This document shows positions 7,232 to 16,459 of a DNA stretch of 64,000 nt, in pieces. The stretch is from NCBI RefSeq assembly GCF_011398155.1, contig NZ_AP021888.1:1409501-1473500 (forward strand), given 5' to 3'. Source of the DNA: Thiosulfativibrio zosterae (GTDB taxonomy: Bacteria; Pseudomonadota; Gammaproteobacteria; Thiomicrospirales; Thiomicrospiraceae). The position numbers were made by a program, and so were the translations under genes. Under the pieces are notes generated by a model. The model searched no databases, was not told where the DNA came from, and saw only the letters and a list, made by a program, of their open reading frames with translations. Numbering within the stretch: the stretch's first letter is position 1; every line of letters begins with the position of its first letter.

Positions 7232-7807
7232 TCAGTTTTTTGGGTCGCTGTTCATAATAACAGGTAGGGCTGCTTTAGTGTATTGAACCCAAGTGATTAA
7301 AGTGAGTGTTGCTGCAAAATATAGCATTGGGAAGCCTAAATATCCCCAATCAATCCCCCAAAGCTCACCACCATAAATTAACCAGGTTAAAGCGGCCAGT
7401 TGTGAAGATGTTTTTATTTTACCTAGATTGGATACAGCAACCACTTCGCGGGCATTGTTTTCTGCCATCCATTCTCTGAGTGCTGAAATGCCTATTTCAC
7501 GCATCATGATAATAATGGCAGATAGAATGACCCACAGGTTGTCATGATATTCAGCAGCCACCACAATTAAAGCGGCACTGACAATCAGCTTGTCGGCGAC
7601 TGGGTCTAAAAAAGCACCTAGTTTAGAGCTCACACCGAGCTTTCTGGCAAGATAGCCATCAAACCAATCGGTGATGGCCGCAATCATAAAGGCTAAGCCT
7701 GCCCAAAAACGCGCATCTTCGATGGGCGCATAGTAACAAATGATAAAAACGGGTATTAGAAAAACTCGTGACCAAGTCATGAGCATGGGTAGGGATTTTA
7801 GGTTCAT
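7232..7807 (-). CDS. pgsA: CDP-diacylglycerol--glycerol-3-phosphate 3-phosphatidyltransferase
   Basis: This inner-membrane enzyme makes phosphatidylglycerophosphate from CDP-diacylglycerol and glycerol-3-phosphate, the committed step to phosphatidylglycerol and cardiolipin. The 191-residue protein carries the CDP-alcohol phosphotransferase motif as DGYLARKLGVSSKLGAFLDP followed by VADK (about residues 49-72), and four or more hydrophobic segments. Length and start (MNLKSLPMLMTWSR) match the family. It lies 89 bases downstream of uvrC and upstream of the Gly-Cys-Leu tRNAs, the same order as in Escherichia coli, which supports the assignment. Confidence 0.97.
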   Translation of the reverse strand: MNLKSLPMLMTWSRVFLIPVFIICYYAPIEDARFWAGLAFMIAAITDWFDGYLARKLGVSSKLGAFLDPVADKLIVSAALIVVAAEYHDNLWVILSAIIIMMREIGISALREWMAENNAREVVAVSNLGKIKTSSQLAALTWLIYGGELWGIDWGYLGFPMLYFAATLTLITWVQYTKAALPVIMNSDPKN

Positions 7808-7896
7808 ACAACAGGCTTTAATATCTTAAATTTTAAACAGCGATTAATTTGTTGAATATTATCATAATTGCTTAACAAGGCGTTAAGTCTTGAGAT

Positions 7897-9723
7897 TTAT
7901 ATTTCACCATGAAAGAAGTCATAAACTTTTTCGGCAATGCTTTGACTGATTCCTGGAACTTTAGCGAGCTCTGAAACGGCGGCATTTTTTACTTCAGCCA
8001 GCCCGCCAAAATGCGTTAGTAATTTTTTGCGTGTTTTGGGACCCACGCCTGGAATATCTTCAATTTGCGAATGGGTTTGGGCTTTTTGTCTTCTAGAACG
8101 ATGACTGGTAATGGCAAAGCGGTGCGCCTCATCCCGAATATGATTAATTAAATGAAGCGCTATATCATCCGCTTCTAGGTCAATGCCTTCCTCGTTATAG
8201 GGTGTATACAGAATTTCTAACCCCGCTTTTCGACCTTCGCCTTTGGCCACCGAAACCAGCGGCAGGTGTTCTAAGTCTAAGGATTTTAATACCTCGATGG
8301 CTTGGGTTAGCTGACCTTTACCGCCATCCACCACAATTAAATCGGGAAGTTCCGCATTTTGAGTTTTGAGTTTGGCATAACGACGACTCAAAACTTGATG
8401 CATCGCGGCGTAATCGTCGCCCCCCGTAATCCCCTCGATATTAAATTTTCGATAACGATTGGTATCGGGGACACCTTGATTAAACACCACACAGCTGGCA
8501 ACAGTTTGATTGCCTTGGGTGTGGCTGATGTCAAAACACTCCATATAATTGGGTGCTTTTGCCAACATCAACACTTCTTTTAAAGCGTCGACGCGCGATT
8601 GTTGTGAGGCTTTTTGATTGAGATGTTGCTTGAGTCCAGACAAGGCATTGGTAACTGCCAATTGAACCAATTGCTTTTGCCCAGTTTGCTTGGCAACTTG
8701 CAGTTTTACATCACGATTTTGCTTGTCAGAAAGCCACTTTTTTAACCAGGCCTGGTCTTCTAAGTCGGTTTTAACCAATATTTGAGAGGGAATGGGGTGC
8801 TCAAAATAATGATGCGTGATAAAAGCCGTGATGATTTCTGATTCACTTGAATTGTGTTCAATCTTTGGAAAGCTGTTTTGACTTCCCCATAAATGCCCAC
8901 CGCGATACATCATTAAAGTAAGACAAGTTTGGTTGGCTTCGGTTGCTAAAGCGATAACATCAATATCTTGATCAGTTGGTTGATTAATTAAGTGCTGATT
9001 TTGGATAGCGCGCATCGAGGCAATTTTGTCGCGAAACTCCGCGGCTAACTCAAACTCTAATGCTTCTGATGCGGTTTGCATTTTTTGCCCTAAAGATTCA
9101 ATCACTTCAAAACTTTTACCGGCCAAAAAGTTTAAGGTATTTTTAACATCTTCTTGATAATCCGCATCAGACACCAAGCCCGCTACGCAGGGCCCAGAGC
9201 AGCGTTTAATTTGATATTGCAAACATGGGCGTGAGCGATGATTGAATACCGAGTCAGCACATTGGCGCACCTGAAAAATCTTTTGCATACTGTGCAAAGT
9301 TTGATGCACGGCAGCAGTATTAGGAAAGGGGCCAAAATAGTCGCCTTGGCGTCGTTTAGCGCCACGGTGATAGCTGAGTGCGGGATATTTTTTGTGCGTT
9401 GAAACATAAATATAGGGGTAAGACTTATCATCCCTAAACAAAATATTGTATTTGGGCATGAGTTTTTTGATGAGGGTGTTTTCTAAGATTAAGGCTTCAC
9501 TCTCGGTATCTGTGACGATGGTTTCGATACGAGCCACCTGTGAAACCATGGATTCAGTCTTGATATCGGTATGTTGCTTATTAAAATAACTCGAAACACG
9601 ACGCTTAAGGTTTTTGGCTTTTCCGACATAAATAATTTTGTCGGCTTCATTAAACATTTGGTAAACGCCAGGGCGTTCGGTTAGGTTTTTTAAAAAGGCT
9701 TGTATATCGAATTTTTCAGTCAT
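7897..9723 (-). CDS. uvrC: Excinuclease ABC subunit C
   Basis: UvrC makes the dual incisions in nucleotide excision repair together with UvrB. The 608-residue protein has the GIY-YIG nuclease domain at the N-terminus (GVYQMFNEADKIIYVGKAKN, about residues 19-38), a UVR motif for UvrB contact around 205-240, the RNase H-like second nuclease domain (CFDISHTQGN and VVDGGKGQL), and tandem helix-hairpin-helix motifs at the end (IEDIPGVGPKTRKKLL, VPGISQSIAEKVYDFF). It is co-directional with pgsA. One copy of the ACCAGGCCTGGT palindrome lies inside it, at 8745-8756. Confidence 0.98.
   Translation of the reverse strand: MTEKFDIQAFLKNLTERPGVYQMFNEADKIIYVGKAKNLKRRVSSYFNKQHTDIKTESMVSQVARIETIVTDTESEALILENTLIKKLMPKYNILFRDDKSYPYIYVSTHKKYPALSYHRGAKRRQGDYFGPFPNTAAVHQTLHSMQKIFQVRQCADSVFNHRSRPCLQYQIKRCSGPCVAGLVSDADYQEDVKNTLNFLAGKSFEVIESLGQKMQTASEALEFELAAEFRDKIASMRAIQNQHLINQPTDQDIDVIALATEANQTCLTLMMYRGGHLWGSQNSFPKIEHNSSESEIITAFITHHYFEHPIPSQILVKTDLEDQAWLKKWLSDKQNRDVKLQVAKQTGQKQLVQLAVTNALSGLKQHLNQKASQQSRVDALKEVLMLAKAPNYMECFDISHTQGNQTVASCVVFNQGVPDTNRYRKFNIEGITGGDDYAAMHQVLSRRYAKLKTQNAELPDLIVVDGGKGQLTQAIEVLKSLDLEHLPLVSVAKGEGRKAGLEILYTPYNEEGIDLEADDIALHLINHIRDEAHRFAITSHRSRRQKAQTHSQIEDIPGVGPKTRKKLLTHFGGLAEVKNAAVSELAKVPGISQSIAEKVYDFFHGEI
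8745..8756. repeat. Palindrome ACCAGGCCTGGT, copy in uvrC
   Basis: This is an exact 12-base copy. In uvrC it is read as GAC CAG GCC TGG TTA and encodes Asp-Gln-Ala-Trp-Leu. Confidence 0.95.
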
Positions 9724-9793
9724 GGGTTTTCAGGTAGAATGCCGTTTAATCTATTATTGATGTTAAATTATAATTGTTTTGAAGGATAAAGAG

Positions 9794-10723
9794 ATGGAAG
9801 ACAATCAACAAGGTTTGAATCGTCTGGCTAAAGCGGCAGAGATTTTTATTAAACAAGAGCGCTGGAGCCGCCGTTGGACCAATTTACTGAAGCTTTCTGT
9901 TATCGCCTATTTTGCGGTTTTAATTTGGATGATGACCGCACAGTTTTCACCAGAAGTTGAATCTATGAGCGGCAATGAGCACCTAGCCGTTGTTAAACTA
10001 GATGGTCCAATTATGCCTGGCACAAAAATCAGTGCTGAAGCTTTTAATCCTTTATTAGAAGAAGCCTTTAAAGACAAACAGGCTAAAGCGGTGGTGATTC
10101 AAGCCAATTCGCCTGGCGGCAGTCCGGTTCAGTCAGCCATGATTAATGATGAAATCACCCGCTTAAAGGCGCAATATAACAAGCCGGTTTATGTGGTGGT
10201 TGAAGATATGTGTGCTTCAGGCTGTTATTACATCGCCGTTGCTGCAGATAAAATTTATGCCAATAAAGGTTCTATTATTGGATCTATAGGCGTGCGAATG
10301 GACAGCTTTGGTTTTACCGGTTTAATGGACAAGCTCGGTATTGAAAACCGCTCTATGCATGCTGGTGAACACAAAACCTTTATTGATCCGTTTGGGCCTA
10401 AAGATGAAGCGGGCAGACAATTTTTTCAAGAGCGTATTTTAGAAAGAACCCATCAACAATTTATTGAAACGGTTAGAAAAGGCCGTGGCGACCGAATTAA
10501 AGAAACCCCAGAAACTTACACTGGATTGGTTTGGTTAGGAGATGAAGCCGTTGAAAACGGTATGATTGATGGCCTAGCGGATATCGGTAAAGTAAAACGC
10601 GATATGGGCTTAGAGGATGTTCGCGTGTTTGAAGGTGAGAAAAGCGTTATGCAACAGTTGATGGGCGATTTGGGATCGGAAGCCTCTTTGAGCTTTCAGC
10701 AGTTTTTAACCACCTTAAAGTAA
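9794..10723 (+). CDS. S49-family membrane serine peptidase (SppA-like)
   Basis: The start was set at the ATG at 9794 because AAGGA lies eight bases before it. A TTG at 9779 is in frame but overlaps that site. The 309-residue protein has one N-terminal membrane segment (LLKLSVIAYFAVLIWMM) and a ClpP/crotonase-type fold with the nucleophile in DMCASGCYYIAVAADKIY (Ser near residue 142) and a candidate general base in GEHKTFIDPFGPK. It belongs to the short SppA type that digests leftover signal peptides or membrane protein fragments. It diverges from uvrC across 70 bases and ends at a strong bidirectional terminator. Confidence 0.92.
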   Translation: MEDNQQGLNRLAKAAEIFIKQERWSRRWTNLLKLSVIAYFAVLIWMMTAQFSPEVESMSGNEHLAVVKLDGPIMPGTKISAEAFNPLLEEAFKDKQAKAVVIQANSPGGSPVQSAMINDEITRLKAQYNKPVYVVVEDMCASGCYYIAVAADKIYANKGSIIGSIGVRMDSFGFTGLMDKLGIENRSMHAGEHKTFIDPFGPKDEAGRQFFQERILERTHQQFIETVRKGRGDRIKETPETYTGLVWLGDEAVENGMIDGLADIGKVKRDMGLEDVRVFEGEKSVMQQLMGDLGSEASLSFQQFLTTLK

Positions 10724-10739
10724 TCTTTTAAAGATACAA

Positions 10740-10766
10740 AAAAACCGAACTCAGTTCGGTTTTTTT
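10740..10766. terminator. Bidirectional terminator between the S49 peptidase and csiV-like genes
   Basis: The inverted repeat AAAAACCGAACT/AGTTCGGTTTTT has A- and T-runs on both sides. It lies between two convergent genes and should stop transcription from both. Confidence 0.9.
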
Positions 10767-10784
10767 GTTTTTAAGGGTTTTAAA

Positions 10785-11432
10785 TTAATCTTCAACCGGC
10801 TGAACTTTTACCAAAGCACCAAACAGCGGATGGTCTATGTAATGAATTTCATCTTTCAATACTTTACGAGATTCTTTCAAATAAAAGCGCCATACAGGGG
10901 GCATGCCTACCATAGGCTCGACTATTTCCATTTTTTGTTGCTTTCCCAAGTCATCTCTGACTCTGCTCGGAATGGCTTTATCAACCTGAAACTCAACATC
11001 TATATGCGGATAACGCGATTTATAAAATAAAAAATCGCCTTTTACTTTAGAGGTCCATTCCGTTTCTGGGTAGTTTTCAAACGAAATGCGTGTTGCCTTT
11101 TCTTCTGGCAAGCCGTAAACCGCATAGGCTTGATGCATTAAAATTTTGTAACCAATCTCAGGTTTTAATTTTTTGGCTTGGGATGCCAGCATCAAATACT
11201 TATCATTAAGGGGCTCAGCGGGCACGCTACCATCTAGGTCTATATCGGTATCAATCAATGGCCAAGTTTCTTCTGTCCAACCGCGTATGGCTGTGGTTTC
11301 AAAAATTAAAAGTTCTACTTGGTATTTGGGATACGGCTGACTATTTTTGTCAGATGCCATCGTTGCTAAGGGCAATGTGGCCCAAGCAGCGAATATAACA
11401 GGAGTTAGTGAGCGTAAGTTCAATCGATTCAT
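10785..11432 (-). CDS. CsiV-like periplasmic protein
   Basis: The 215-residue protein starts with a signal peptide (MNRLNLRSLTPVIFAAWATL, cleavage likely after ATMA). It then shows the pattern YQVELLIFETTAIRGWTEETWP, which I associate with the CsiV family. That family is described in Vibrio as a periplasmic activator of a penicillin-binding protein, and its genes commonly lie beside mfd, as here (48 bases after mfd, same strand). The match is by recognition, so the cell-wall role is an inference. The protein has no membrane segment beyond the signal peptide. Confidence 0.65.
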   Translation of the reverse strand: MNRLNLRSLTPVIFAAWATLPLATMASDKNSQPYPKYQVELLIFETTAIRGWTEETWPLIDTDIDLDGSVPAEPLNDKYLMLASQAKKLKPEIGYKILMHQAYAVYGLPEEKATRISFENYPETEWTSKVKGDFLFYKSRYPHIDVEFQVDKAIPSRVRDDLGKQQKMEIVEPMVGMPPVWRFYLKESRKVLKDEIHYIDHPLFGALVKVQPVED

Positions 11433-11479
11433 CTTTAACTTGAAATTCTCTTTAAGTGAGCTTTATTTAAAGCTCAAAA

Positions 11480-14400
11480 TTATGAACGCACCCTAATACT
11501 TTCAACAATCACTTCGAGCGCCTGAATGCGTTGTTCAATATTAGGCATTGTAGCGAAATATTTCAGTTCGGTTTGACCTTTTAGTTGGTAGTGTTTAGGA
11601 GCATTTTGAATCAGTTTAATCAAAGACAAAGCATCTAGGCTAGGTTGTGGACCAAACTGGATGCGAATCATGCTGTCATTGGCTTCAACTTTTTGAAAAT
11701 TCATGGGGTCGATTAACAGCTTGACCTGGGTGACTGCAAATAAGTGTTTGACTTGATCGGGCAATAAACCAAAACGGTCAATCATTTCGACCTCTAATTC
11801 TCGTAAAGCATTCTCGTCATTGGCACTGGCAATACGCTTGTAAAAAACCAAACGCGTGTGAATATCTGGCAGATAATCCTCTGGAATTAACGCGGGAACG
11901 CCCAAATTCACTTCACATCCTTGATGTAAAGAAGTACTCAGCTCTGGGCGTTTGCCAGATTTTAAAGCTCTCACGGCTCTATCAAGTAGTTCAGAGTAAA
12001 GGGTGAAACCAATTTCTTGGATTTGACCTGACTGGCCATCTCCCAGCAATTCTCCCGCACCTCGAATTTCCAAATCGTGACTGGCCAACATAAAGCCCGC
12101 CCCAAGGGTGTCGTGTTTGGCGATGGCGGTTAATCGCTTTTCGGCATCTTTGGTCAACAAAACCTTTGCAGGTGTAAACAAATACGCATAGGCTTTGTGA
12201 TGCGAGCGTCCCACGCGACCACGCAATTGATGTAATTGTGCCAAACCAAACTTATCAGCACGATGAATAAGAATGGTATTTGCGGTCGGAATGTCGATCC
12301 CCGTTTCAATGATGGTGGTACAAACCAATATTTGAAATTTACGGTGATAAAAGTTTTCCATTACCTGCTCAAGTTCTCGTTCATGCATTTGGCCATGCGC
12401 AGAGGCAACTTTGGCTTCTGGTAGCAGAGCTTGCATTTCTTCGGTCATGGCTTCTATTTTGGCAACATCATTAAACAGTAAATAAATTTGACCACCACGG
12501 CGAATTTCACGCAAACAGGCCTCACGCACCACATCTGGATTCCATTCTTGCACAAAGGTTTGTACAGCAAGGCGTTTCGCAGGCGCTGTGGCAATAATGG
12601 ATAAATCACGCAAATCATTCATGGCCATATTAAGCGTTCTAGGAATTGGCGTTGCGGTCATGGTGAGCACATCAATTTCGGCACGCATCTTTTTGAGTTG
12701 TTCTTTTTGACGCACCCCAAAACGATGTTCTTCATCAATAATAATCAAGCCTAAGTTGCCAAAAGCCATATCTTTTTGAATCAGCTTGTGTGTCCCGATA
12801 ACAATATCCACCTGATTATTTTTGACCGCCTCTAAAATATCTTTTTGTTCTTTGGCGGTTTGAAAACGAGAAAGCCCTTCAACTCGAATTGGCCAGTCTG
12901 CAAAGCGGTTTCTAAAGTTTTCTAGGTGTTGCTGAGAAAGCAGGGTGGTTGGCACCAATACCGCAACTTGTTTACCCGCATAAGCGGCGGTAAAAGCGGC
13001 TCTCATGGCCACCTCTGTTTTACCAAAGCCAACATCGCCGCACACCAAACGATCCATGGGTTTATCGGAGTGCATATCTTGCAATACGGCTTCAATGGCA
13101 GCTTCTTGATCAGGCGTTTCTTCAAAGGGAAAGCCATTTTTAAAACGCGCATAGGCTTCTTCGTTAGATTCAAATGCAAAGCCAGATAAAGCAGCTCTTT
13201 GTGCATAGATGTCGAGCAATTCGGCAGCAACATCATGGACTTTTTCAGCGGCTTTGCGTTTGGCTTTTTCCCACTTATCAGAACCTAACTTATGCAAAGG
13301 AGCAGTTTCTGCACTGGCACCTGTGTATCGACTGACCAGGTGCAAAGAAGTAACAGGCACAAACAATTTGTCTTCGTTGGCGTATTCAATCATCAGAAAC
13401 TCTTGTTCTTCTGCTTGAATAACCATTTTTTCTAAACCACGATAACGTCCAACACCATGATCTATATGCACAATTGGGCTACCCATGTCTAGTTCGATGA
13501 GGTTGGCAATGGCGGTGTTAAAGTCGCTGTGTTTGGTTTTACGACGGCGCTTTTGCACCACCGTTTTACCCAAAATTTGGCTCTCAGAGATAATACAAAA
13601 CTCTGGCGTGACTAAAGAGTCTTCTAGAGGACCGACCACAATAGAATATTGAGCTTGCCCATTTTTAGACGGTTTAGACTGTTCAAGTCCTTGGGTAAAT
13701 TCCAGCCAGCTTTCAATGGGCTTAGGATGATGTTTTTGCTTTTTCAAAAGCCCAATAAGCGTTTCTCTGCGGCCGGTTGACTCAGCACAAAACATCACTC
13801 GACCAGAATATTGGTCCAAAAATGCATTGAGTTTGGCCAGTGGATAATCGCTGTGATTTTGAATGGTTAGGTCAGGCAAGGCTTGCAGGTTAAAAAACAA
13901 GGTATGCTTTTGTTGCTTAGCTGCTTGCTCGTCTAAAAAAGAAACGCGATGAAATTGTTTAAGGTGTGTCAGGGTTTCCGTTTTATTTAAAACCAAAACC
14001 TCTGGCTTTAAAATCGGGTAATCAGGATTGTGCTGCCCGATTTGGTAGCGTTCTTGATAATCCGCATAGTTGGCATCCAACGGGTCTTCAATACTATTGT
14101 CATCAAAAAAGACCGTTGTGCTCGGCAAATAATCAAATAAGGTTGCCGTACTCTTGTGGAATAAGGGCAGATAATATTCCAACCCATCTACCATTTGTTT
14201 TTGGCTAACGCTTTTGTAAATGTGACTATTGCGAGCATCTTCACCAAACACCGTACGGAAAGCTTGGCGGAATTGTTCAATACCTTGCGGGTTTAAATCA
14301 TATTCTTTGGCTGGCAATAATTGGATGCGCTCAATTTTTTCTAGCGAACGCTGAGTTTCTGGATCAAAACTGCGAATAGTTTCAATTTCAGTGTCAAACA

Positions 14401-14974
14401 AATCCAGTCGATAGGGGGTTTTACTGCCCATGGGAAACAAATCAATCAAAGCGCCTCTGACCGCAAATTCACCATGCTCATTCACTTGGCTAACTCTTTG
14501 GTAACCACCCACTTCTAGTTGGCTAATAAAAGATTCGATATCCAGCTCTTGTCCGCGATTGAGCAAAAAGGTGTATTGATCAATAAAGCTATGCGGCACG
14601 AGGCGCTGCATCAAGCCGGGCAAGGTAATCACTAAAATACCTTTTTGCGTGCTCGGCAATTGATAAAGTGTTTTTAAACGCTGTGAGATAATATCTTGAT
14701 GAGGTGAAAACTGATCATAAGGCAAGGTTTCCCATTCCGGAAACTGTAGAATAGGCAAACTTTCATCTACAAAGAAAGACAACAATTCAGACATTTGATT
14801 GGCTAAAGTGCTGTTTTCAGCCAAATAAATAACCAGGCCTGGTTGTTTTTGAGCCTGATTAATCAGTGAAATGGCTTTTTCAGTCGGTGAGTTTAAGTGC
14901 CAATAAGAGCGATGACCTTGCATCAAAATGGCATCTTTGAACAGAATCGGGGTGGTTGCAGATTTTTTAGACAT
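11480..14974 (-). CDS. mfd: Transcription-repair coupling factor
   Basis: Mfd removes RNA polymerase stalled at DNA damage and recruits UvrA. The protein of about 1164 residues has the UvrB-like N-terminal region, a CarD-like RNA-polymerase-interacting domain (SPIVHIDHGVGRYRGLEKM, near residue 500), and a RecG-type translocase with Walker A GDVGFGKTEVA, DEEH box and motif VI QLRGRVGRSHHKAYAYL, then the C-terminal TRCF domain. The start at the ATG at 14974 (MSKKSATTPIL) is preferred to an in-frame TTG at 14995, although the ribosome-binding site is weak. A palindrome copy lies at 14832-14843. Confidence 0.97.
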   Translation of the reverse strand: MSKKSATTPILFKDAILMQGHRSYWHLNSPTEKAISLINQAQKQPGLVIYLAENSTLANQMSELLSFFVDESLPILQFPEWETLPYDQFSPHQDIISQRLKTLYQLPSTQKGILVITLPGLMQRLVPHSFIDQYTFLLNRGQELDIESFISQLEVGGYQRVSQVNEHGEFAVRGALIDLFPMGSKTPYRLDLFDTEIETIRSFDPETQRSLEKIERIQLLPAKEYDLNPQGIEQFRQAFRTVFGEDARNSHIYKSVSQKQMVDGLEYYLPLFHKSTATLFDYLPSTTVFFDDNSIEDPLDANYADYQERYQIGQHNPDYPILKPEVLVLNKTETLTHLKQFHRVSFLDEQAAKQQKHTLFFNLQALPDLTIQNHSDYPLAKLNAFLDQYSGRVMFCAESTGRRETLIGLLKKQKHHPKPIESWLEFTQGLEQSKPSKNGQAQYSIVVGPLEDSLVTPEFCIISESQILGKTVVQKRRRKTKHSDFNTAIANLIELDMGSPIVHIDHGVGRYRGLEKMVIQAEEQEFLMIEYANEDKLFVPVTSLHLVSRYTGASAETAPLHKLGSDKWEKAKRKAAEKVHDVAAELLDIYAQRAALSGFAFESNEEAYARFKNGFPFEETPDQEAAIEAVLQDMHSDKPMDRLVCGDVGFGKTEVAMRAAFTAAYAGKQVAVLVPTTLLSQQHLENFRNRFADWPIRVEGLSRFQTAKEQKDILEAVKNNQVDIVIGTHKLIQKDMAFGNLGLIIIDEEHRFGVRQKEQLKKMRAEIDVLTMTATPIPRTLNMAMNDLRDLSIIATAPAKRLAVQTFVQEWNPDVVREACLREIRRGGQIYLLFNDVAKIEAMTEEMQALLPEAKVASAHGQMHERELEQVMENFYHRKFQILVCTTIIETGIDIPTANTILIHRADKFGLAQLHQLRGRVGRSHHKAYAYLFTPAKVLLTKDAEKRLTAIAKHDTLGAGFMLASHDLEIRGAGELLGDGQSGQIQEIGFTLYSELLDRAVRALKSGKRPELSTSLHQGCEVNLGVPALIPEDYLPDIHTRLVFYKRIASANDENALRELEVEMIDRFGLLPDQVKHLFAVTQVKLLIDPMNFQKVEANDSMIRIQFGPQPSLDALSLIKLIQNAPKHYQLKGQTELKYFATMPNIEQRIQALEVIVESIRVRS
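14832..14843. repeat. Palindrome ACCAGGCCTGGT, copy in mfd
   Basis: The exact copy is extended to AACCAGGCCTGGTT at 14831-14844. In mfd it encodes Gln-Pro-Gly-Leu-Val, a different frame from the uvrC copy. Confidence 0.95.
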
Positions 14975-15067
14975 GAGTAACTGGTTTTCTTTCAAAAACC
15001 GTATTCTACCCTAAGCGTCGCCTAAGTTTGAGTGTTGCCGTCAGGATTCATAAAAGGAAAACATAAA

Positions 15068-16282
15068 ATGGAAGGTGCTTGGGCATTTAATTGGGTACAA
15101 ATCTTGAGACATCAGAGTCGCTCAGTTTGGCTATTAGGATTGACCTTAACAGGCTTTGCCTTGTGGGGATGGACTGGTTTTACTAACGATTTATGGCAGC
15201 CAGTTGTGTTGGCATTTATTGCGCTTGTTGTGATGAGTTTGCTCAGTATCTATTTATTAGATTCATTCAAATCCGCCGTATTTATTTTTGGCGCCAGTAG
15301 CCTATTGTTCATATTATTGATAGGGTTAGGTCTTCTTTTTAATGACAACTATCAAGAATCAACGGCGTTTGGCTGGGTCATTATTTTGATTATGATGATG
15401 AGCAATCTCACCCATATCATCACCACCTTACACCGCGAAATGGCGCGCGGCGCTCATCAATATGATGGCATTGCAGAAGCCATTCGAATCAACAGTGGGC
15501 CAATTTTCTTGTCTAACACAACCACCTTAGCTGGCTTTTTGATGGTGGGTTGGTTTGATACAACATTTCAAGAGATGGCGCTAACCGTTTTATTGGGTTG
15601 GGCTTTAATTACAATTTTGCTGCTGATCTTTTTACCCTGGATTATGATGAACTGGTTATTGGAATTCAGAGTAGGGCATTACCAAGACCGCCACGGTTTT
15701 TTATTTATTGCGGATTATTTGCAGAAATCTCCTGTGAGTGCTAAAGCACTCAGTGCTCTGTTAATTGCCTTGTCGGCAGTGGCATTAGGACTATTGGTTT
15801 GGGCATTTTCAGACTATCAGGCTCTATTAATGATGTTATTAAGCAGTGGTATTCTACTGGGCATTTTTTGGCAAAATTTAAAGCTTACCTTAGCTGTTTT
15901 GGCCGTCAGCGCCTTAGCAGTATTACTGGCATTTGCCATGATGAAGTTGAGCATTGCTTTCGATGAACAAGCACTCTTAATCACCTTAGTCATTCCTTTA
16001 GGGATAGTTTTGGATGATGCAATACATTTTTTTAGCCGAATTAGACGAGCTAAACAAGGATTTTATCGTGATGATTTATCCGCAATCCGCTTCACTTTAA
16101 GCAGTATTGGGCGCCCAATTTGGAATACAAGCCTGTTACTTTTTGTAGGGTTAACGGTTTTATTAATATTTGGTAACTCTATGATTTATCAGTTAAGTAT
16201 CTTAACTTTACTTTCGATAGCATTGGCTACCTTTATGGTGCTAGTCTTATTGCCCGCACTTTATATTAGTAAATCCTTATAA
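15068..16282 (+). CDS. RND/MMPL-related membrane protein without periplasmic domains
   Basis: The ATG at 15068 was chosen because AAGGAA lies eight bases before it. An in-frame TTG at 15032 precedes that site. The protein of about 404 residues appears to have twelve membrane segments in two related halves of six. The second half keeps the RND/MMPL relay-type motif IPLGIVLDDAIHFFSRIRRA, and the first half has the matching segment without the acidic residues (LIMMMSNLTHIITTLHREMA). The large loops that RND exporters carry after the first helix of each half are almost absent. Substrate is unknown. It is divergent from mfd and followed at 177 bases by sulfide:quinone oxidoreductase, with which a link is possible but unproven. 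Confidence 0.75.
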   Translation: MEGAWAFNWVQILRHQSRSVWLLGLTLTGFALWGWTGFTNDLWQPVVLAFIALVVMSLLSIYLLDSFKSAVFIFGASSLLFILLIGLGLLFNDNYQESTAFGWVIILIMMMSNLTHIITTLHREMARGAHQYDGIAEAIRINSGPIFLSNTTTLAGFLMVGWFDTTFQEMALTVLLGWALITILLLIFLPWIMMNWLLEFRVGHYQDRHGFLFIADYLQKSPVSAKALSALLIALSAVALGLLVWAFSDYQALLMMLLSSGILLGIFWQNLKLTLAVLAVSALAVLLAFAMMKLSIAFDEQALLITLVIPLGIVLDDAIHFFSRIRRAKQGFYRDDLSAIRFTLSSIGRPIWNTSLLLFVGLTVLLIFGNSMIYQLSILTLLSIALATFMVLVLLPALYISKSL

Positions 16283-16459
16283 GTAAAAATATTATTCCAT
16301 TCATCAAACTTATTTATGGCAATTATTCATAAAATCTATTTTTAATTTTTGAGTATATACTGCAAGATAGGCGACACAAAAGTTACGGCAATTCATTTAT
16401 GACTTCAAAATTCTTAAATGATTACCCATTTATAAAAATGCAATAAAGGAAATAATCAG

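Noticed and set aside
12513-12522. CAGGCCTC in mfd as a further palindrome copy
   Set aside because: The match is limited to seven core bases, which is within chance expectation.
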